Below are positions 55,610 to 64,000 of a stretch of DNA of 64,000 bases, piece after piece. Under the pieces are notes generated by a model. It was not told the DNA's origin and made no database searches. It saw nothing but the letters and a program-made list of their open reading frames with translations. Origin of the DNA: an uncultured Victivallales bacterium (lineage in GTDB: Bacteria; Verrucomicrobiota; Lentisphaeria; Victivallales; UBA1829); NCBI GenBank assembly GCA_944391115.1, contig CALXSJ010000010.1, forward strand, positions 51,166-115,165. Direction: 5' to 3'. The translations under genes were made by a program, and so were the position numbers. Positions within the stretch are counted from its first letter, which is position 1. Each line of letters opens with the position of its first letter.

Positions 55610-56027
55610 TGCGGCCGTCCAGCGTGCCGAGAACCAGACGGAACAGAAGTTCCTGCCGGATGTTTTGTCCGTTTCCGCCTTTCCGCTCAAAAGCCGCGAC
55701 CCAGAGCAGGTTTCGCACGGACGGGGTCTGCAGTTCCGTCAGATAGCGGAACTCTTTGATTACCCCGAACTGCGAAAGAATGCTTTCCCGCGACGTCCGG
55801 AAATCCCTGTCCGTCAGATTTGCTGCGGGACCGCCGGCCAGACATGCGCGGAAGGCTTTGAAGTCGTCCGTCTGGATCGCGGCAAGCAGACGTTCTCCGA
55901 TCCGGATGTCTGCGGAAGTGTCCGCTGGAATTTCCGGAGTTTCCGCCACAGGCTTTTCCGGAATCACGGCACAGGCGCAGAGGAGGGCGATTCCGAGAAG
56001 GAAAAAAAAGAGAAGAATTTGTTTCAT
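55581..56027 (-). CDS. Small lipoprotein of unknown function in the secretin operon
   Basis: 148 aa. MKQILLFFFLLGIALLCACA is a lipoprotein signal sequence with a lipobox-like LLCAC, followed by a proline-rich linker (IPEKPVAETPEIPADTS). The mature domain contains GERLLAAIQTDDFKAFRACL and ends LVLGTLDGRTIVLSFGFL. Family not recognised. It lies 29 bases after the second secretin-like gene on the same strand. A pilotin-like role, helping secretins reach the outer membrane, is a guess from position and lipidation only. Confidence 0.6.
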   Translation of the reverse strand: MKQILLFFFLLGIALLCACAVIPEKPVAETPEIPADTSADIRIGERLLAAIQTDDFKAFRACLAGGPAANLTDRDFRTSRESILSQFGVIKEFRYLTELQTPSVRNLLWVAAFERKGGNGQNIRQELLFRLVLGTLDGRTIVLSFGFL

Positions 56028-56056
56028 GCGTGATGTCTCCAAAGTTCCTGCGGACT

Positions 56057-57769
56057 TTACGGTCTGGTTGTTTTCCCGCTCATGCCGGAGAGACCCGGCT
56101 TGTCGTCCGGGGAATCCCAGACGCATTCGGCCGTCACGATCAGCTCGGCATGTTTGACCGAGTTTGACTTTGTGGAAAAGAGATATCCGAGATAGGGGAT
56201 GTCCATCAGCCAGGGAATGCCGGTCGTTGATTTCACAATTTCCTGCTTTTTGAGCCCGCCGATGACGAAACTGTTTTTGCCGTGCGGCAGACTGACATCC
56301 TGGGTGACGACGCTGGTTTTTGAAATGCGCGGCTGTCCGCTGGATTCAAATCCGAGCAGACTGGAATTGGAGAGCGTTACAGTGAACCGTGTTTCGTTCA
56401 GGTTGACCGAGGCGTTTGTGACCTGCATCTGGAATCCGAACCCGGCGAACTGCGTCGTCACCTGCTGATTGCCTTTCCCGACCGGAACGTCGTTTTTGTC
56501 AATCGTCCGGTTGATGATGGCCGAGAGCAGTTCATAGGGGCCGACGCCGGTGTCCGGCAGGGTGGTCGCGTCCGGAACGGGTTCGGATGCCGCGATATAG
56601 AAGATCTGCGTGCTCCGGTCGAGCAGGGCGGGCGTGTTGTTCCGGATGAGCAGCTCTCCCGTGTATGCGACTTCCGCCTTCCCTCTGCTGACGAGAAAAT
56701 CCAGATAGCGCGAGTTCCATTTCGGATTGAAGTTGTAGAAACTTGTGCGTTCGGAGCCGTAGCCGCGCTCCGGCATGGCGCCGCCGGTGTAGACGGCTTC
56801 CCAGTTGTTGCGCATGCGTCCGCCGGCGGAAAAGAAATCCGCCCCCTCGTTGTTTTTCCAGGCCTGGAAGTCGATTCCCATCTTGTCGTCGTTTTCGCTC
56901 GTCACTTCCACGACTTTGATTTTCAGACGCACCTGCGGAATGGGAACGTCATATGCCGCGAGCATCCTCGCGATATTGTCACAGGAGTAGTTCGACACGT
57001 CGAAGATCAGGTAGTTCAGGTCCGGATCGTAAGTCACGAGATCCTGCCCCTGCCAGATTTCCGTCACATCCGTAATGTTCATGCCGACATTCTGGATCAG
57101 CGGGACCAGATTTTTCGCAGGGACGAATTTCGGAAGGTAGAAGAATACCTGCGTGCCGTAGTTCGCTCCCATCTGGGGTTTGTCCATGAATTTCACGATC
57201 GAGTCGATGCCCATGCCGCCGGAATGATCCTTGAAGCGGTATTCCTCGGCGCTCACGATCAGAAGTCCGGTGCCGTCGGCGTATTTCAGGCATTCCACGG
57301 CGGTGTTGCTTCCGAGCTGGAGTGTCGGGCTGTATCCCGGCTGCGCCGCCGCAGGAGTGGTCAGCGCGGGCGCCGTCACGGTCGCCGCGACAGTGGCGGC
57401 CGCCTGCGTGCCGGTTCCCGTTCCCGTGCCGGAACCGTTGTTGACGGCGTTGCCCGGATAGGCCTGCTGAAGACTGGTGTTGCCGACGCGTTTCGCCTGC
57501 ACCATCTGGCGGATGTAGTCGCGGAACTCATAGGGGTCCACGTGTTTCAGAAGATAGGTTTTCGTGACCACGCGCGGATCGTTGTTGTCGCGGATGAAGT
57601 GCACGATTTTCGTGTCCTCCCTGACGGGGACGAGAAGCTGCGCCTCGACGCGCGTGCCGTCGTATCCGCCGGTGTTCTGATAGTTTGAATCGCGGGGGGT
57701 TCCCGCGATTTCCGCCGCGCCGCAGAGAAGCGATCCGGCGGAGAGAGCAAATGCGAACAGCTGTTTCAT
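56057..57769 (-). CDS. Secretin-like outer-membrane protein (second of two)
   Basis: 570 aa. Signal peptide (MKQLFAFALSAGSLLCGAAE), an N-domain segment (TKTYLLKHVDPYEFRDYIRQ), a low-complexity Gly/Thr/Ala linker (about 110-150), a second N-domain (about 210-290), then the secretin C-domain with the signature KNSFVIGGLKKQEIVKSTTG and IPWLMDIPYLGYLFSTK. Secretins form gated outer-membrane rings for type II secretion or type IV pili. AGGAGG lies 9 bases before the ATG. It starts 14 bases after the first secretin-like gene, so the two are made together and may form mixed or paired rings. Confidence 0.87.
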   Translation of the reverse strand: MKQLFAFALSAGSLLCGAAEIAGTPRDSNYQNTGGYDGTRVEAQLLVPVREDTKIVHFIRDNNDPRVVTKTYLLKHVDPYEFRDYIRQMVQAKRVGNTSLQQAYPGNAVNNGSGTGTGTGTQAAATVAATVTAPALTTPAAAQPGYSPTLQLGSNTAVECLKYADGTGLLIVSAEEYRFKDHSGGMGIDSIVKFMDKPQMGANYGTQVFFYLPKFVPAKNLVPLIQNVGMNITDVTEIWQGQDLVTYDPDLNYLIFDVSNYSCDNIARMLAAYDVPIPQVRLKIKVVEVTSENDDKMGIDFQAWKNNEGADFFSAGGRMRNNWEAVYTGGAMPERGYGSERTSFYNFNPKWNSRYLDFLVSRGKAEVAYTGELLIRNNTPALLDRSTQIFYIAASEPVPDATTLPDTGVGPYELLSAIINRTIDKNDVPVGKGNQQVTTQFAGFGFQMQVTNASVNLNETRFTVTLSNSSLLGFESSGQPRISKTSVVTQDVSLPHGKNSFVIGGLKKQEIVKSTTGIPWLMDIPYLGYLFSTKSNSVKHAELIVTAECVWDSPDDKPGLSGMSGKTTRP

Positions 57770-57783
57770 TGCCGTGTTCCTCC

Positions 57784-59214
57784 TCATTTGATTTTCTTCA
57801 GTGCGCCTGCTTCAAGTTCGTTTGTCCGGGGCGCGGTGTTCAGCATTTCCGCGCGGACGGTCAGATAGAAGCGCGTTTTTTCGCGGCTGGTCGTCGTGGT
57901 GCTGAAGAGATATTTCAGAACGGGGATTTCCGCAAGAAACGGCACGCCGATCGTCTGTTCCACCTCCTGATCCTTGTCCCACTGGGCAAGAATGACTTCG
58001 CGCTTGAGTTCGATCAGGGTGTTGCCCTGCATTGTTCCGGTTTCGATCAGCTCGCTTCCGGTGTTGTTGCGCTCGACCACGCTTGCCGTCTGGACGTTGT
58101 AGCCGAAAAAGAGGGTACCGTCGCGTTTCGCATAATCGCCCGGCGTGTAACTGCTGAGGGAAAACGCCTCGTTCGCGGGATATCCCGCCTGCGGGATTCC
58201 GCCATGCAGGTTCACAACCGGATTGATGATTTTGAGATAGACCTGATTCGCGCCTTCGGGAAGACTGCTGATTGCGCTGAGCGTAACGCTCGTCTTGTCA
58301 TTGTCCGTTTTTTCGATGTTCTGGAGCTGCGGATTGAACAGCAGTTCATAGCTCTTGGAATCGGAATTGGAAACTGTCAGGTTTGCGGTATTGCGGATGT
58401 CCGCATAGCCGCTCTGCTGCAGAATGCGGAGAAAACTGGCGTCGAACTGCGGCGCGAAGAAAAAACCGCCAGCGGGGCCGGACATCGCCTGCAGCGCGGC
58501 GCTGCCGCCGGACGACAGGCTGAAGACGTCCCAGCCCGCCTGAAACAGATTCAGCCCGGGGCCGTTCTTCCAGGCCAGATAGTCGAGTCCGAGATCGCGC
58601 ATCGTGCTTTCACGGATCTCGTAAATGCTGAACTGGAAGGAAATCTGCGGCGCCGGACGGTCCAGCCAGGAGAGGAAGTCGAACATGTATTCCGTGTTGG
58701 AGCTGTTGTCCTTCCAGTAGATCTGGTTGGAATTCTGGTCATAGCCGTAGACCGAACCGTAGGGCCCTTCGCCGATGACGGCATTTACGATGATATTGAT
58801 GAGGTCCTGTCCGGAACGGTATTTCGGGCGGTAGACGGCGCGCGTGATTCCCGTGCCCCGGATGATGTCGCCCGGCACTTTGCCGTCGATTTTCACATCC
58901 CGGTCGGCGATCCTGATGAACTCGTCGACATAGGGCATCATGCCGACGGGACAGGTCACGGTCAGGATCTGCTCATTGCTGTTTCCGTATTCGATGCAGC
59001 TGACCGCGGAGTTGTTGTTGTAGCGTTTGACCATGCTCATGACGAACGGCATGATGTCGTTTGCCTGGACATACTTGAGCACGTAGATTTTCGATACCAT
59101 GTAATCCTGCGCGTCGTCCTGAACCAGACGAAGCGTCTGTTTCTTTCCTTCATCTCCGTGAAGGCAGAGCAATACGCAGAAGAACACCCACAGCGTTTTT
59201 GCCGTTTTCGACAT
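57784..59214 (-). CDS. Secretin-like protein (first of two)
   Basis: 476 aa. A signal peptide (KTAKTLWVFFCVLLCLHGDE) precedes an N-domain (SKIYVLKYVQANDIMPFVMS) with CPVGMMPYVDEFIRIADRD. The beta-barrel region ends in the secretin-type segment EQTIGVPFLAEIPVLKYLFS with FYLTVRAEM. Compared with the downstream paralogue the GG(L/F) strand before it is degenerate (RREVILAQWDKDQE-type region). AAGGGGGG lies upstream of the ATG, and a promoter at 59398-59426. No GspE, GspF or GspC genes are nearby. Confidence 0.82.
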   Translation of the reverse strand: MSKTAKTLWVFFCVLLCLHGDEGKKQTLRLVQDDAQDYMVSKIYVLKYVQANDIMPFVMSMVKRYNNNSAVSCIEYGNSNEQILTVTCPVGMMPYVDEFIRIADRDVKIDGKVPGDIIRGTGITRAVYRPKYRSGQDLINIIVNAVIGEGPYGSVYGYDQNSNQIYWKDNSSNTEYMFDFLSWLDRPAPQISFQFSIYEIRESTMRDLGLDYLAWKNGPGLNLFQAGWDVFSLSSGGSAALQAMSGPAGGFFFAPQFDASFLRILQQSGYADIRNTANLTVSNSDSKSYELLFNPQLQNIEKTDNDKTSVTLSAISSLPEGANQVYLKIINPVVNLHGGIPQAGYPANEAFSLSSYTPGDYAKRDGTLFFGYNVQTASVVERNNTGSELIETGTMQGNTLIELKREVILAQWDKDQEVEQTIGVPFLAEIPVLKYLFSTTTTSREKTRFYLTVRAEMLNTAPRTNELEAGALKKIK

Positions 59215-59397
59215 TGATTCCCCCCTTTGCAAGTCGTTTCCGGTCTGAATGGTGATGATCCGGCATTTCCCGCCGGAGCGGCGGAAACGGAGACAGGCTA
59301 ATCGGGTGCGGCATGCCGTGCTTTGTTCATGAAAGATTCCCCCCCCGGGATTGATTCAGTCAAACGGATCCGGATGATTTTTCCTCTGACGGAAATA

Positions 59398-59426
59398 CTT
59401 ATACATCATTTTTCCGGGGATTGCAA
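59398..59426 (-). promoter_or_regulatory. Secretin operon promoter
   Basis: Minus strand TTGCAA (59421-59426), 17 bases, TATAAG (59398-59403); a long leader of about 175 bases would precede the first secretin gene. Confidence 0.6.
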
Positions 59427-59482
59427 GTTCCGCGGAAAAACTTTCGCCGGGAAAGATTGATGCTTTTGGTGCTTTTTCCGTC

Positions 59483-59510
59483 TTGTCTTGGTGCCGAATC
59501 ATGCTATATT
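59483..59510 (+). promoter_or_regulatory. aroC promoter
   Basis: TTGTCT (59483-59488), 16 bases, TATATT (59505-59510), about 32 bases of leader before aroC. Confidence 0.65.
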
Positions 59511-59548
59511 AATTGCGACTGAGAATTTTAACGAGAAAGGAACTTCCT

Positions 59549-60730
59549 ATGTTCGGCAACACGTTCGGCAGACTGTTCAAAATCACCTGCAGCGGAGAAT
59601 CCTATTCCGGCGGATTCCGGAAGAATCCCGCCATCCCCCCGGAACTCTACGGCGGTCTGATTACCATTGTGGACGGCGTGCCGCCGGGAATCCGGATCAC
59701 CGCCGACCTGATTCAGGCGGAACTGGACAAGCGCAAGCCCGGCCAGACGCCGCTGGACTCCCCCCGGAAGGAGAAAGACCGCGTCTATATCTTCTCCGGC
59801 GTGATGGAGAACGATCTCACGACCGGCGCCCCCGTCGGGATGATTATTCCCAACAACGACATTCAGGACGTGCATATCGATCAGTACCGGAGCTACAAGG
59901 ATGAGATCCGCCCGGGCCATGCCGAATACGGATTCTTCAAGAAGTTCGGGGAATATGCGGACTGGGTCGGAGCCGGGCGCGCAAGCGGACGCGAAACCGC
60001 CAGCCGCGTCGCGGGCGGCGCGGTCGCCAAGGCGATCCTGGAAAAAATGGGAATCGACGTCGTCGCCTACACGATCGCGTCGCACGGACTGAAAATCGGT
60101 CGTGAGCTCTCCTACGAGGAGGTCAAGGCGAACTACCGGAAGAATGAAATCAACTGCCCGGATCTGGTGCTCGCCGAGAAAATGAAGGCGGACGTGATGA
60201 AGATCAAGGGCGAAGGGGATACCGCGGGCGGAATCATCGAATGCATCGCGCACGGCGTTCCCGCCGGACTCGGGGAACCGGTCTTCGACAAGATGAGCGC
60301 GCTTCTCGCCCACGCCGTCTGCTCGATCGGCGCAATCAAGGGAATTGAGTTCGGCGCGGGATTCGAAGTCGCCAACATGCTCGGCAGCCAGAGCAACGAC
60401 GCCGCCTATGTCGATCCGGAAAGCGGGAAAGTCCGTTTCCGGACCAATCACGCCGGCGGCATTCTCGGCGGCATCACGACGTGGGAGGACATCCGTTTCC
60501 GCTGCGCCGTCAAGCCGACGCCGACCGTTTCCGTGCCGCAGCACACGGTCAACGTCAAGGAGATGAAGGATGTCGTCCTCTCCCCGATCACACGGCGCGA
60601 CCCGACGCTTCTGCCGCGCATCTACCCGGTCATTGAAGCGATGACGCGCTGCGTGCTTCTGGATGCCATCTACATGGCGGAGGCCTACTGGAAGGTCTCC
60701 GGAATCGATGAGAAATGGCGCAGAATCTGA
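59549..60730 (+). CDS. aroC: Chorismate synthase
   Basis: 393 aa. Last step of the shikimate pathway, an FMN-dependent elimination from EPSP. Motifs: IRPGHAEYGFFKKFGEYADW (here with Glu-Tyr in place of the usual AD-Y), GRASGRETASRVAGGAVAKA, and NHAGGILGGITTWEDIRFR with the conserved C-terminal RDPTLLPRIYPVIEAMT. The start at 59549 follows AAAGGAAC by a normal distance; an in-frame extension to 59513 has no ribosome site. It supplies the chorismate used by PheA. Confidence 0.96.
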   Translation: MFGNTFGRLFKITCSGESYSGGFRKNPAIPPELYGGLITIVDGVPPGIRITADLIQAELDKRKPGQTPLDSPRKEKDRVYIFSGVMENDLTTGAPVGMIIPNNDIQDVHIDQYRSYKDEIRPGHAEYGFFKKFGEYADWVGAGRASGRETASRVAGGAVAKAILEKMGIDVVAYTIASHGLKIGRELSYEEVKANYRKNEINCPDLVLAEKMKADVMKIKGEGDTAGGIIECIAHGVPAGLGEPVFDKMSALLAHAVCSIGAIKGIEFGAGFEVANMLGSQSNDAAYVDPESGKVRFRTNHAGGILGGITTWEDIRFRCAVKPTPTVSVPQHTVNVKEMKDVVLSPITRRDPTLLPRIYPVIEAMTRCVLLDAIYMAEAYWKVSGIDEKWRRI

Positions 60731-60751
60731 TTCTTTTTCCGTAAAAGCGGA

Positions 60752-60786
60752 ACGGCCCGGCGGACGATGTCTTCCGGGCCGTTTTT
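60752..60786 (+). terminator. Intrinsic terminator of aroC
   Basis: A 9-bp stem (ACGGCCCGG 60752-60760 with CCGGGCCGT 60774-60782) is followed by TTTT. Confidence 0.9.
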
Positions 60787-60911
60787 CGTAACGGGCATGC
60801 GTTTTTCCCCGCCGGCGGGCGGAGTTTATTAAAAAAAACAGTGCTTTCCCGGCCCGGCGGAAGCAGGGAAAATCCCCGATTCCCGCGTGCAGAGCCCCGG
60901 GGCAGTTCATT

Positions 60912-61322
60912 TCATGAGCGGGATGCGTCGTTTTCCTCTTTCCATCGGCGGTATGCGTCGATGTCGGATTTGAACCCGGCGAGGAGCAGGCCGAATACCG
61001 CGGTGTCGTCAATGTAGCCGACAAGCGGAAGAAAATCCGGGATCACGTCGGCGGGCGCGATCAGATAGACCAGCGCGAAAACGACCGCGGCAATGAATTT
61101 CCACGGAACATTCCGGTAACGGCCGGCCCGGTAGTCCTGAAGAAGGGACCAGAGAAGCTTGAATTCCGCGAGGAATCCTTTCAGGTTCCGGGCTTTTTCC
61201 CGCGCCTTTTTTTCATCGGCGAGCACCCGGTCCAGATCTTCGGGCGTCATGGTTCCGATTCCGTGCTCGTAAGCCTCGTGAATCCGCGTTTTGTCCTGTT
61301 CGCCGAGTTCCGGATCCGCCAT
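60912..61322 (-). CDS. YkvA/DUF1232 membrane protein
   Basis: 136 aa. A helical N-terminal region (about 1-65) precedes the DUF1232 core: FIAAVVFALVYLIAPADVIP, then DFLPLVGYIDDTAVFGLLLA, with the hallmark PxDxIPDFxPxxGxxDD. One or two membrane segments. Function unknown across the family. It lies 16 bases after purU on the same strand, so it is probably co-transcribed with it. Confidence 0.85.
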   Translation of the reverse strand: MADPELGEQDKTRIHEAYEHGIGTMTPEDLDRVLADEKKAREKARNLKGFLAEFKLLWSLLQDYRAGRYRNVPWKFIAAVVFALVYLIAPADVIPDFLPLVGYIDDTAVFGLLLAGFKSDIDAYRRWKEENDASRS

Positions 61323-61338
61323 GCGCGCAGCCCATCCG

Positions 61339-62196
61339 TTACCGTGAAAACACGATGGTGCGCCGTCCCGAAGTGATGATCCTGTGCTCCAGGTGCGCGC
61401 GGACGGCCCTTGTGAGGACTCTGCGCTCGATGTCTTTCCCGATGCGCTTCAGATCGTCCGGTTCCGCCTCATGCGTGATGCGTTCGACGTCCTGTTCGAT
61501 GATCGGGCCCTCATCCAGGGCTGGAGTGGCGTAATGCGCCGTCGCTCCGATCATTTTCACGCCGCGCTCCCAGGCGCGCTGATACGGATTTCCTCCCTGG
61601 AAAGCGGGGAGAAAGGCGTGATGGATGTTGATGATTCTTCCGGGGAATTCCCCGATGAACGCGTCGGAGAGAATCTGCATGTAGCGTGCCAGAACGACAA
61701 GATCGATGTGATGCTTGTGAAGCAGTTCGATGACCTGGCGCTCCTGTTCCTCCTTGTGATCCTTCCGGATCGGGAAGCAGTAGAAGGGGACGCGGAATTT
61801 GTCCGCGACCTCCTCCAGATCGGGATGGTTGCTGACGATCAGCGGGATTTCGCAGGAGAGGTCGTTTTCATCCTGTGCGTGCATCAGAAGATCGTAAAGG
61901 CAGTGCGAGGTCTTGGAGACCAGAATGGCGACCCGCTGCGGCTCGTCCGAGTAATGGAGCGAATATTCCAGATTCAGCGTCTTTGCATATTCCTCGAAGG
62001 ATCCGGCGAGCTGTTTGCGCGTCATCTGCATGTCCGTGATGTCCAGGCAGACCCGCATGAAATAGAGATTTTCGCAGTTGTCCGTGTACTGCTGACAGTG
62101 CAGGATGTTGAACCCCTGCTGATAGAAGAAAGTGGAAATGCCGGAAAGAAGGCCTTTCCGGTCGCCGGATCGGATGAGAAATACCGCTTTTTTCAT
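61339..62196 (-). CDS. purU: Formyltetrahydrofolate deformylase
   Basis: 285 aa. Hydrolyses 10-formyl-THF to formate and THF, balancing one-carbon pools. An N-terminal ACT domain (1-80, KKAVFLIRSGDRKGLLSGIS) precedes a formyltransferase-like domain with the catalytic Asn-His pair in IINIHHAFLPAFQGG and the Asp in ALDEGPIIEQDVERI. The usual HHSFLP is HHAFLP here. A promoter lies at 62235-62263. It is followed by the DUF1232 gene. Confidence 0.95.
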   Translation of the reverse strand: MKKAVFLIRSGDRKGLLSGISTFFYQQGFNILHCQQYTDNCENLYFMRVCLDITDMQMTRKQLAGSFEEYAKTLNLEYSLHYSDEPQRVAILVSKTSHCLYDLLMHAQDENDLSCEIPLIVSNHPDLEEVADKFRVPFYCFPIRKDHKEEQERQVIELLHKHHIDLVVLARYMQILSDAFIGEFPGRIINIHHAFLPAFQGGNPYQRAWERGVKMIGATAHYATPALDEGPIIEQDVERITHEAEPDDLKRIGKDIERRVLTRAVRAHLEHRIITSGRRTIVFSR

Positions 62197-62234
62197 TCTG
62201 AATTCACCTGTTGTTGATTGTCCGGAAGATGCTT

Positions 62235-62263
62235 AATATAGCACCGCATCGGTGGCGGGGCAA
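62235..62263 (-). promoter_or_regulatory. purU promoter
   Basis: Minus strand TTGCCC (62258-62263), 17 bases, TATATT (62235-62240). A small CACCG/CGGTG stem lies in the spacer. Confidence 0.55.
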
Positions 62264-62310
62264 ATCGGGGAAGCGCATTTTTCCGCCGGAAAATCCCGGT
62301 ATTCCGGCAA

Positions 62311-62331
62311 GGACGGGGAAATTCCCCGTCC
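62311..62331. terminator. Perfect 9-bp stem-loop after the pseudopilin gene
   Basis: GGACGGGGA-AAT-TCCCCGTCC. It has no T-run but lies 30 bases downstream of the pseudopilin stop (minus strand), so it is a likely transcript end. Confidence 0.5.
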
Positions 62332-62359
62332 GGGACATGGAGAATTCAGGAAAAGCGTA

Positions 62360-63136
62360 TTACGGGACATGAGTCCAGAAGGGACGCCCCGCCGGATCTC
62401 CGCCATATCTTCCGATTCGATAAAAGAGCCATGCCGCTACATGACCGTCGATGAACAGGACATTGACTCCTTTTCCGCTCATATGGCGGAGGCGTTCCAA
62501 ACCGTTATTGTTGATCTGCACCGCCCAGTCGCATACCGGAACGGCATCCCCCCGTCTTTGCGCGGAACCGTCGACGATCTCCATCGTCTGCGACGGCGTT
62601 TTCACCGCCCGGATGTTGAAGATGCCCTGATTGCCGTAGCTTCCCTTGTAGTTGCTGATGTATCCGTTGATCAGATAATGTCCCAGAAAACCGTAGGTGC
62701 CGTTGCTGTTCCACGGGAGATCCTCCTGAGCGGGACACCCGAAGATATCATGCGGGCGGGATGGAGTTTCATTGTTATCCACTTTCCAGTGAAGGCGGTT
62801 TTTGAGTGTTTTGCCGGTTTTCAGCGCATAGAGTCCGTCCTGCCAGCGGCCTTGTCCGCCCCAGCTGTCGGAACCCCCGTTAAGGAGTCCGTTTGCTTTC
62901 GGGAAAAAACCTCTGTTGTTATCCGTGTAGGAAACGAAAAGATAGCCGATCTGCCGCATGTTCGACATGCAGCTGATATCCCTGGCCTTGTCTCTCGCCT
63001 TGCTGAGCGCGGGGAGCAGAAGCGACGCGAGAATGGCGATGATCGCAATCACGACCAGGAGCTCGATCAGGGTGAAATTCCGCCGGGAAACGATCGTTCC
63101 CCGCCCCGTTTCGTTTTTCTTTTCCAATGAAATCAT
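62360..63136 (-). CDS. Type II/IV pseudopilin-like protein
   Basis: 258 aa. A short leader ends at the prepilin motif [20 protein letters not shown], and the helix runs on through [20 protein letters not shown]. The C-terminal domain has [12 protein letters not shown], as in the other two copies here. Such proteins are greatly expanded in Lentisphaerota and Planctomycetes; their export and assembly may depend on secretins like those at 56-59 kb, which is inference. GGAG lies 8 bases before the ATG. An upstream paralogue on the same strand is broken. Confidence 0.88.
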   Translation of the reverse strand: MISLEKKNETGRGTIVSRRNFTLIELLVVIAIIAILASLLLPALSKARDKARDISCMSNMRQIGYLFVSYTDNNRGFFPKANGLLNGGSDSWGGQGRWQDGLYALKTGKTLKNRLHWKVDNNETPSRPHDIFGCPAQEDLPWNSNGTYGFLGHYLINGYISNYKGSYGNQGIFNIRAVKTPSQTMEIVDGSAQRRGDAVPVCDWAVQINNNGLERLRHMSGKGVNVLFIDGHVAAWLFYRIGRYGGDPAGRPFWTHVP

Positions 63137-63177
63137 GGCTGCACTCCAGTTTTTATTTCAATTTTCTGCATCGCATA

Positions 63178-63206
63178 TCCCGCCCGGAGACCGATCCCGG
63201 GCGGGA
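63178..63206. terminator. Ten-bp stem-loop between the two pseudopilin genes
   Basis: TCCCGCCCGG (63178-63187) pairs perfectly with CCGGGCGGGA (63197-63206). There is no U-run; it is a likely transcript end or processing site between the two genes. Confidence 0.5.
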
Positions 63207-63219
63207 GTTTCTCAACATA

Positions 63220-63929
63220 TCAGGGAATTACTCCGGACCAGAACTGCCCGCCTGCGGAGTTGAAGGCCGATGGAATATCTTTTGCCAGCATAGGCTTCGC
63301 ATGACCGTCCACCATCAGAGTGTTCAGTCCGCGTTTGTTCTGATGACGGTAAGCCGGACCGCTGTTTAGTTCGCCCAGTGATGCCGGACTCGGTTCCTTG
63401 TAGTTGATATATTTTTTCATGTGAATGCCTGTTTCCCAGAGGGCTCCACTGCTTATCTGTCTGTGCCCGTCCAGCACATGCATCACAGAAGACGGATTCT
63501 TGACCCGGGGCAGGAATCGCGTGGCAAACAGATTGCGCCCGTCTTCCAGCTTTGATGGATCCCATATTCCTGTTGGAGTATTCTGGGAAACATATTTGTT
63601 GCTGAGATAATGTTTCACTCCGCCGTAGTTAGGTCCGTCCTTGGATCCTTGGAACGGTTCCGCCGGACAGGCGAAAATGCCATACGGGCGCCATGTACGG
63701 TTGGAGCGTCTGTCGTCATAATGTGCGAAATCACGATCTAGCGGGTTGTCAAAGGAATAAAACGTTCTGGGATCATAAAGTGCGAAGAGCATATCCTGCC
63801 ACTTCCCTTTTCCCTCCTGAATATTAATATTACAATCATGAGCGGGGAGCATATCCTTGTTTTCACCGGCGTAGACGGCCATCAGTACACCGATCTGTTT
63901 CTGGTTGCTCAGGCATTGCATGTCTCTAG
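63220..63929 (-). pseudogene. Pseudopilin-like gene interrupted at its N-terminal end
   Basis: The frame covers the C-terminal 230 or so residues of a pseudopilin: RDMQCLSNQKQIGVLMAVY, then FACPAEPFQGSKDG and LNTLMVDGHAKPMLAKDI. The homologous start (leader, FTLIELL helix, ALxKARD) is missing: homology stops exactly at CTAG (63926-63929), where codons for Arg-Asp match the [10 protein letters not shown] region of the neighbour at 62.4-63.1 kb. What follows to the right is foreign sequence with the look of an insertion-sequence end. The rest of the gene may lie beyond the window on the far side of the insertion. Confidence 0.8.
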
Positions 63930-64000
63930 GAGCCTGTCGGACTTTGTTTGAATTTGCGGATGCATAAATTCAAAGCTGTGATATATTATTTCCAAAAAGG
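63930..64000. mobile_element. Probable insertion-sequence end (IS5-family-like), running off the window
   Basis: Beginning right after the CTAG that cuts the pseudopilin gene, the sequence reads GAGCCTGTCGGACTTTG. This resembles ends of IS5-family elements of the IS427 group, which favour CTAG targets. It also contains a 9-bp inverted repeat (TTTGAATTT 63947-63955 with AAATTCAAA 63966-63974) and an AT-rich stretch that may hold a transposase promoter. The transposase and the other end are not in the window. Confidence 0.55.

Larger units (their letters stand above)
59215..59548. other. Divergent regulatory region, secretin operon / aroC
   Basis: 334 bases without a gene. It contains the secretin promoter (minus strand), the aroC promoter (plus strand) and a run of nine C at about 59339-59346. 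No RNA gene or repeat was recognised. Confidence 0.5.

Overview
The window comes from the chromosome of a GC-rich anaerobic bacterium. The most likely assignment is Lentisphaerota (Victivallis-like) within the PVC superphylum. The grounds are three genes for large type II/IV pseudopilin-like proteins with an [21 protein letters not shown] N-terminus, a DUF4838 glycoside-processing protein, tandem secretin-like proteins, AraC-type sugar regulators and a TRL-like lipoprotein, all around a standard bacterial str/S10 ribosomal cluster. HydF points to an [FeFe]-hydrogenase and a fermentative life. fucI, a GH36 galactosidase, a CE15-like esterase and a decayed GH29 fucosidase point to use of host or plant glycans. 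pheA, hisG, argH and aroC indicate amino-acid prototrophy.

Layout. 1-12.8 kb: end of an M16 peptidase; fucI with a well-formed promoter; a GNAT-like acyltransferase sharing an overlapping divergent promoter with a deoxyribosyltransferase-NUDIX pair; a dehydrogenase with two NAD-binding-like halves; a DNA methyltransferase; a lone ABC ATPase; pheA; a DUF486 membrane protein; and an NfeD-flotillin pair. 12.9-18.4 kb: tRNA-Gly, GH36, hisG, a CE15-like esterase and an AadA-like adenylyltransferase. 18.5-24.2 kb: a glycan-type locus of AraC regulator, pseudopilin, DUF4838 protein and a small secreted copy of its C-terminal module. 24.3-26.4 kb: three unplaced genes, two of them likely DNA-binding, around a very AT-rich 300-bp intergenic stretch.

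26.5-46.5 kb is the core: tRNA-Leu, tRNA-Thr, tuf, rpmG, tRNA-Trp, secE, nusG, rplKAJL, rpoBC, rpsLG, fusA, rpsJ, rplCDWB, rpsS. The S10 operon stops abruptly after rpsS at a strong terminator instead of continuing into rplV-rpsC. 46.6-50.2 kb: hydF followed by a divergent HypF-like carbamoyltransferase. 50.4-54.1 kb: a FolM-like reductase, a decay island (truncated GH29 and TIM-barrel genes), argH and a secreted protein. 54.3-59.2 kb: TRL-like lipoprotein, prmC, and a three-gene secretin-secretin-lipoprotein operon. 59.5-64 kb: aroC, a DUF1232 protein, purU and two pseudopilins, the last cut at a CTAG site by what looks like one end of an insertion sequence running off the window.

The observations most worth following are the hydF/HypF-like pairing with loss of HypF key residues, the truncated S10 operon, Asn at the rifampicin-contact position His526 of RpoB, the duplicated NAD-binding half in the large dehydrogenase, the duplicated DUF4838 C-terminal module, and the tandem secretins. 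Promoters in this window often use a -10 of TATATT 16-17 bp from a TTG-starting -35.
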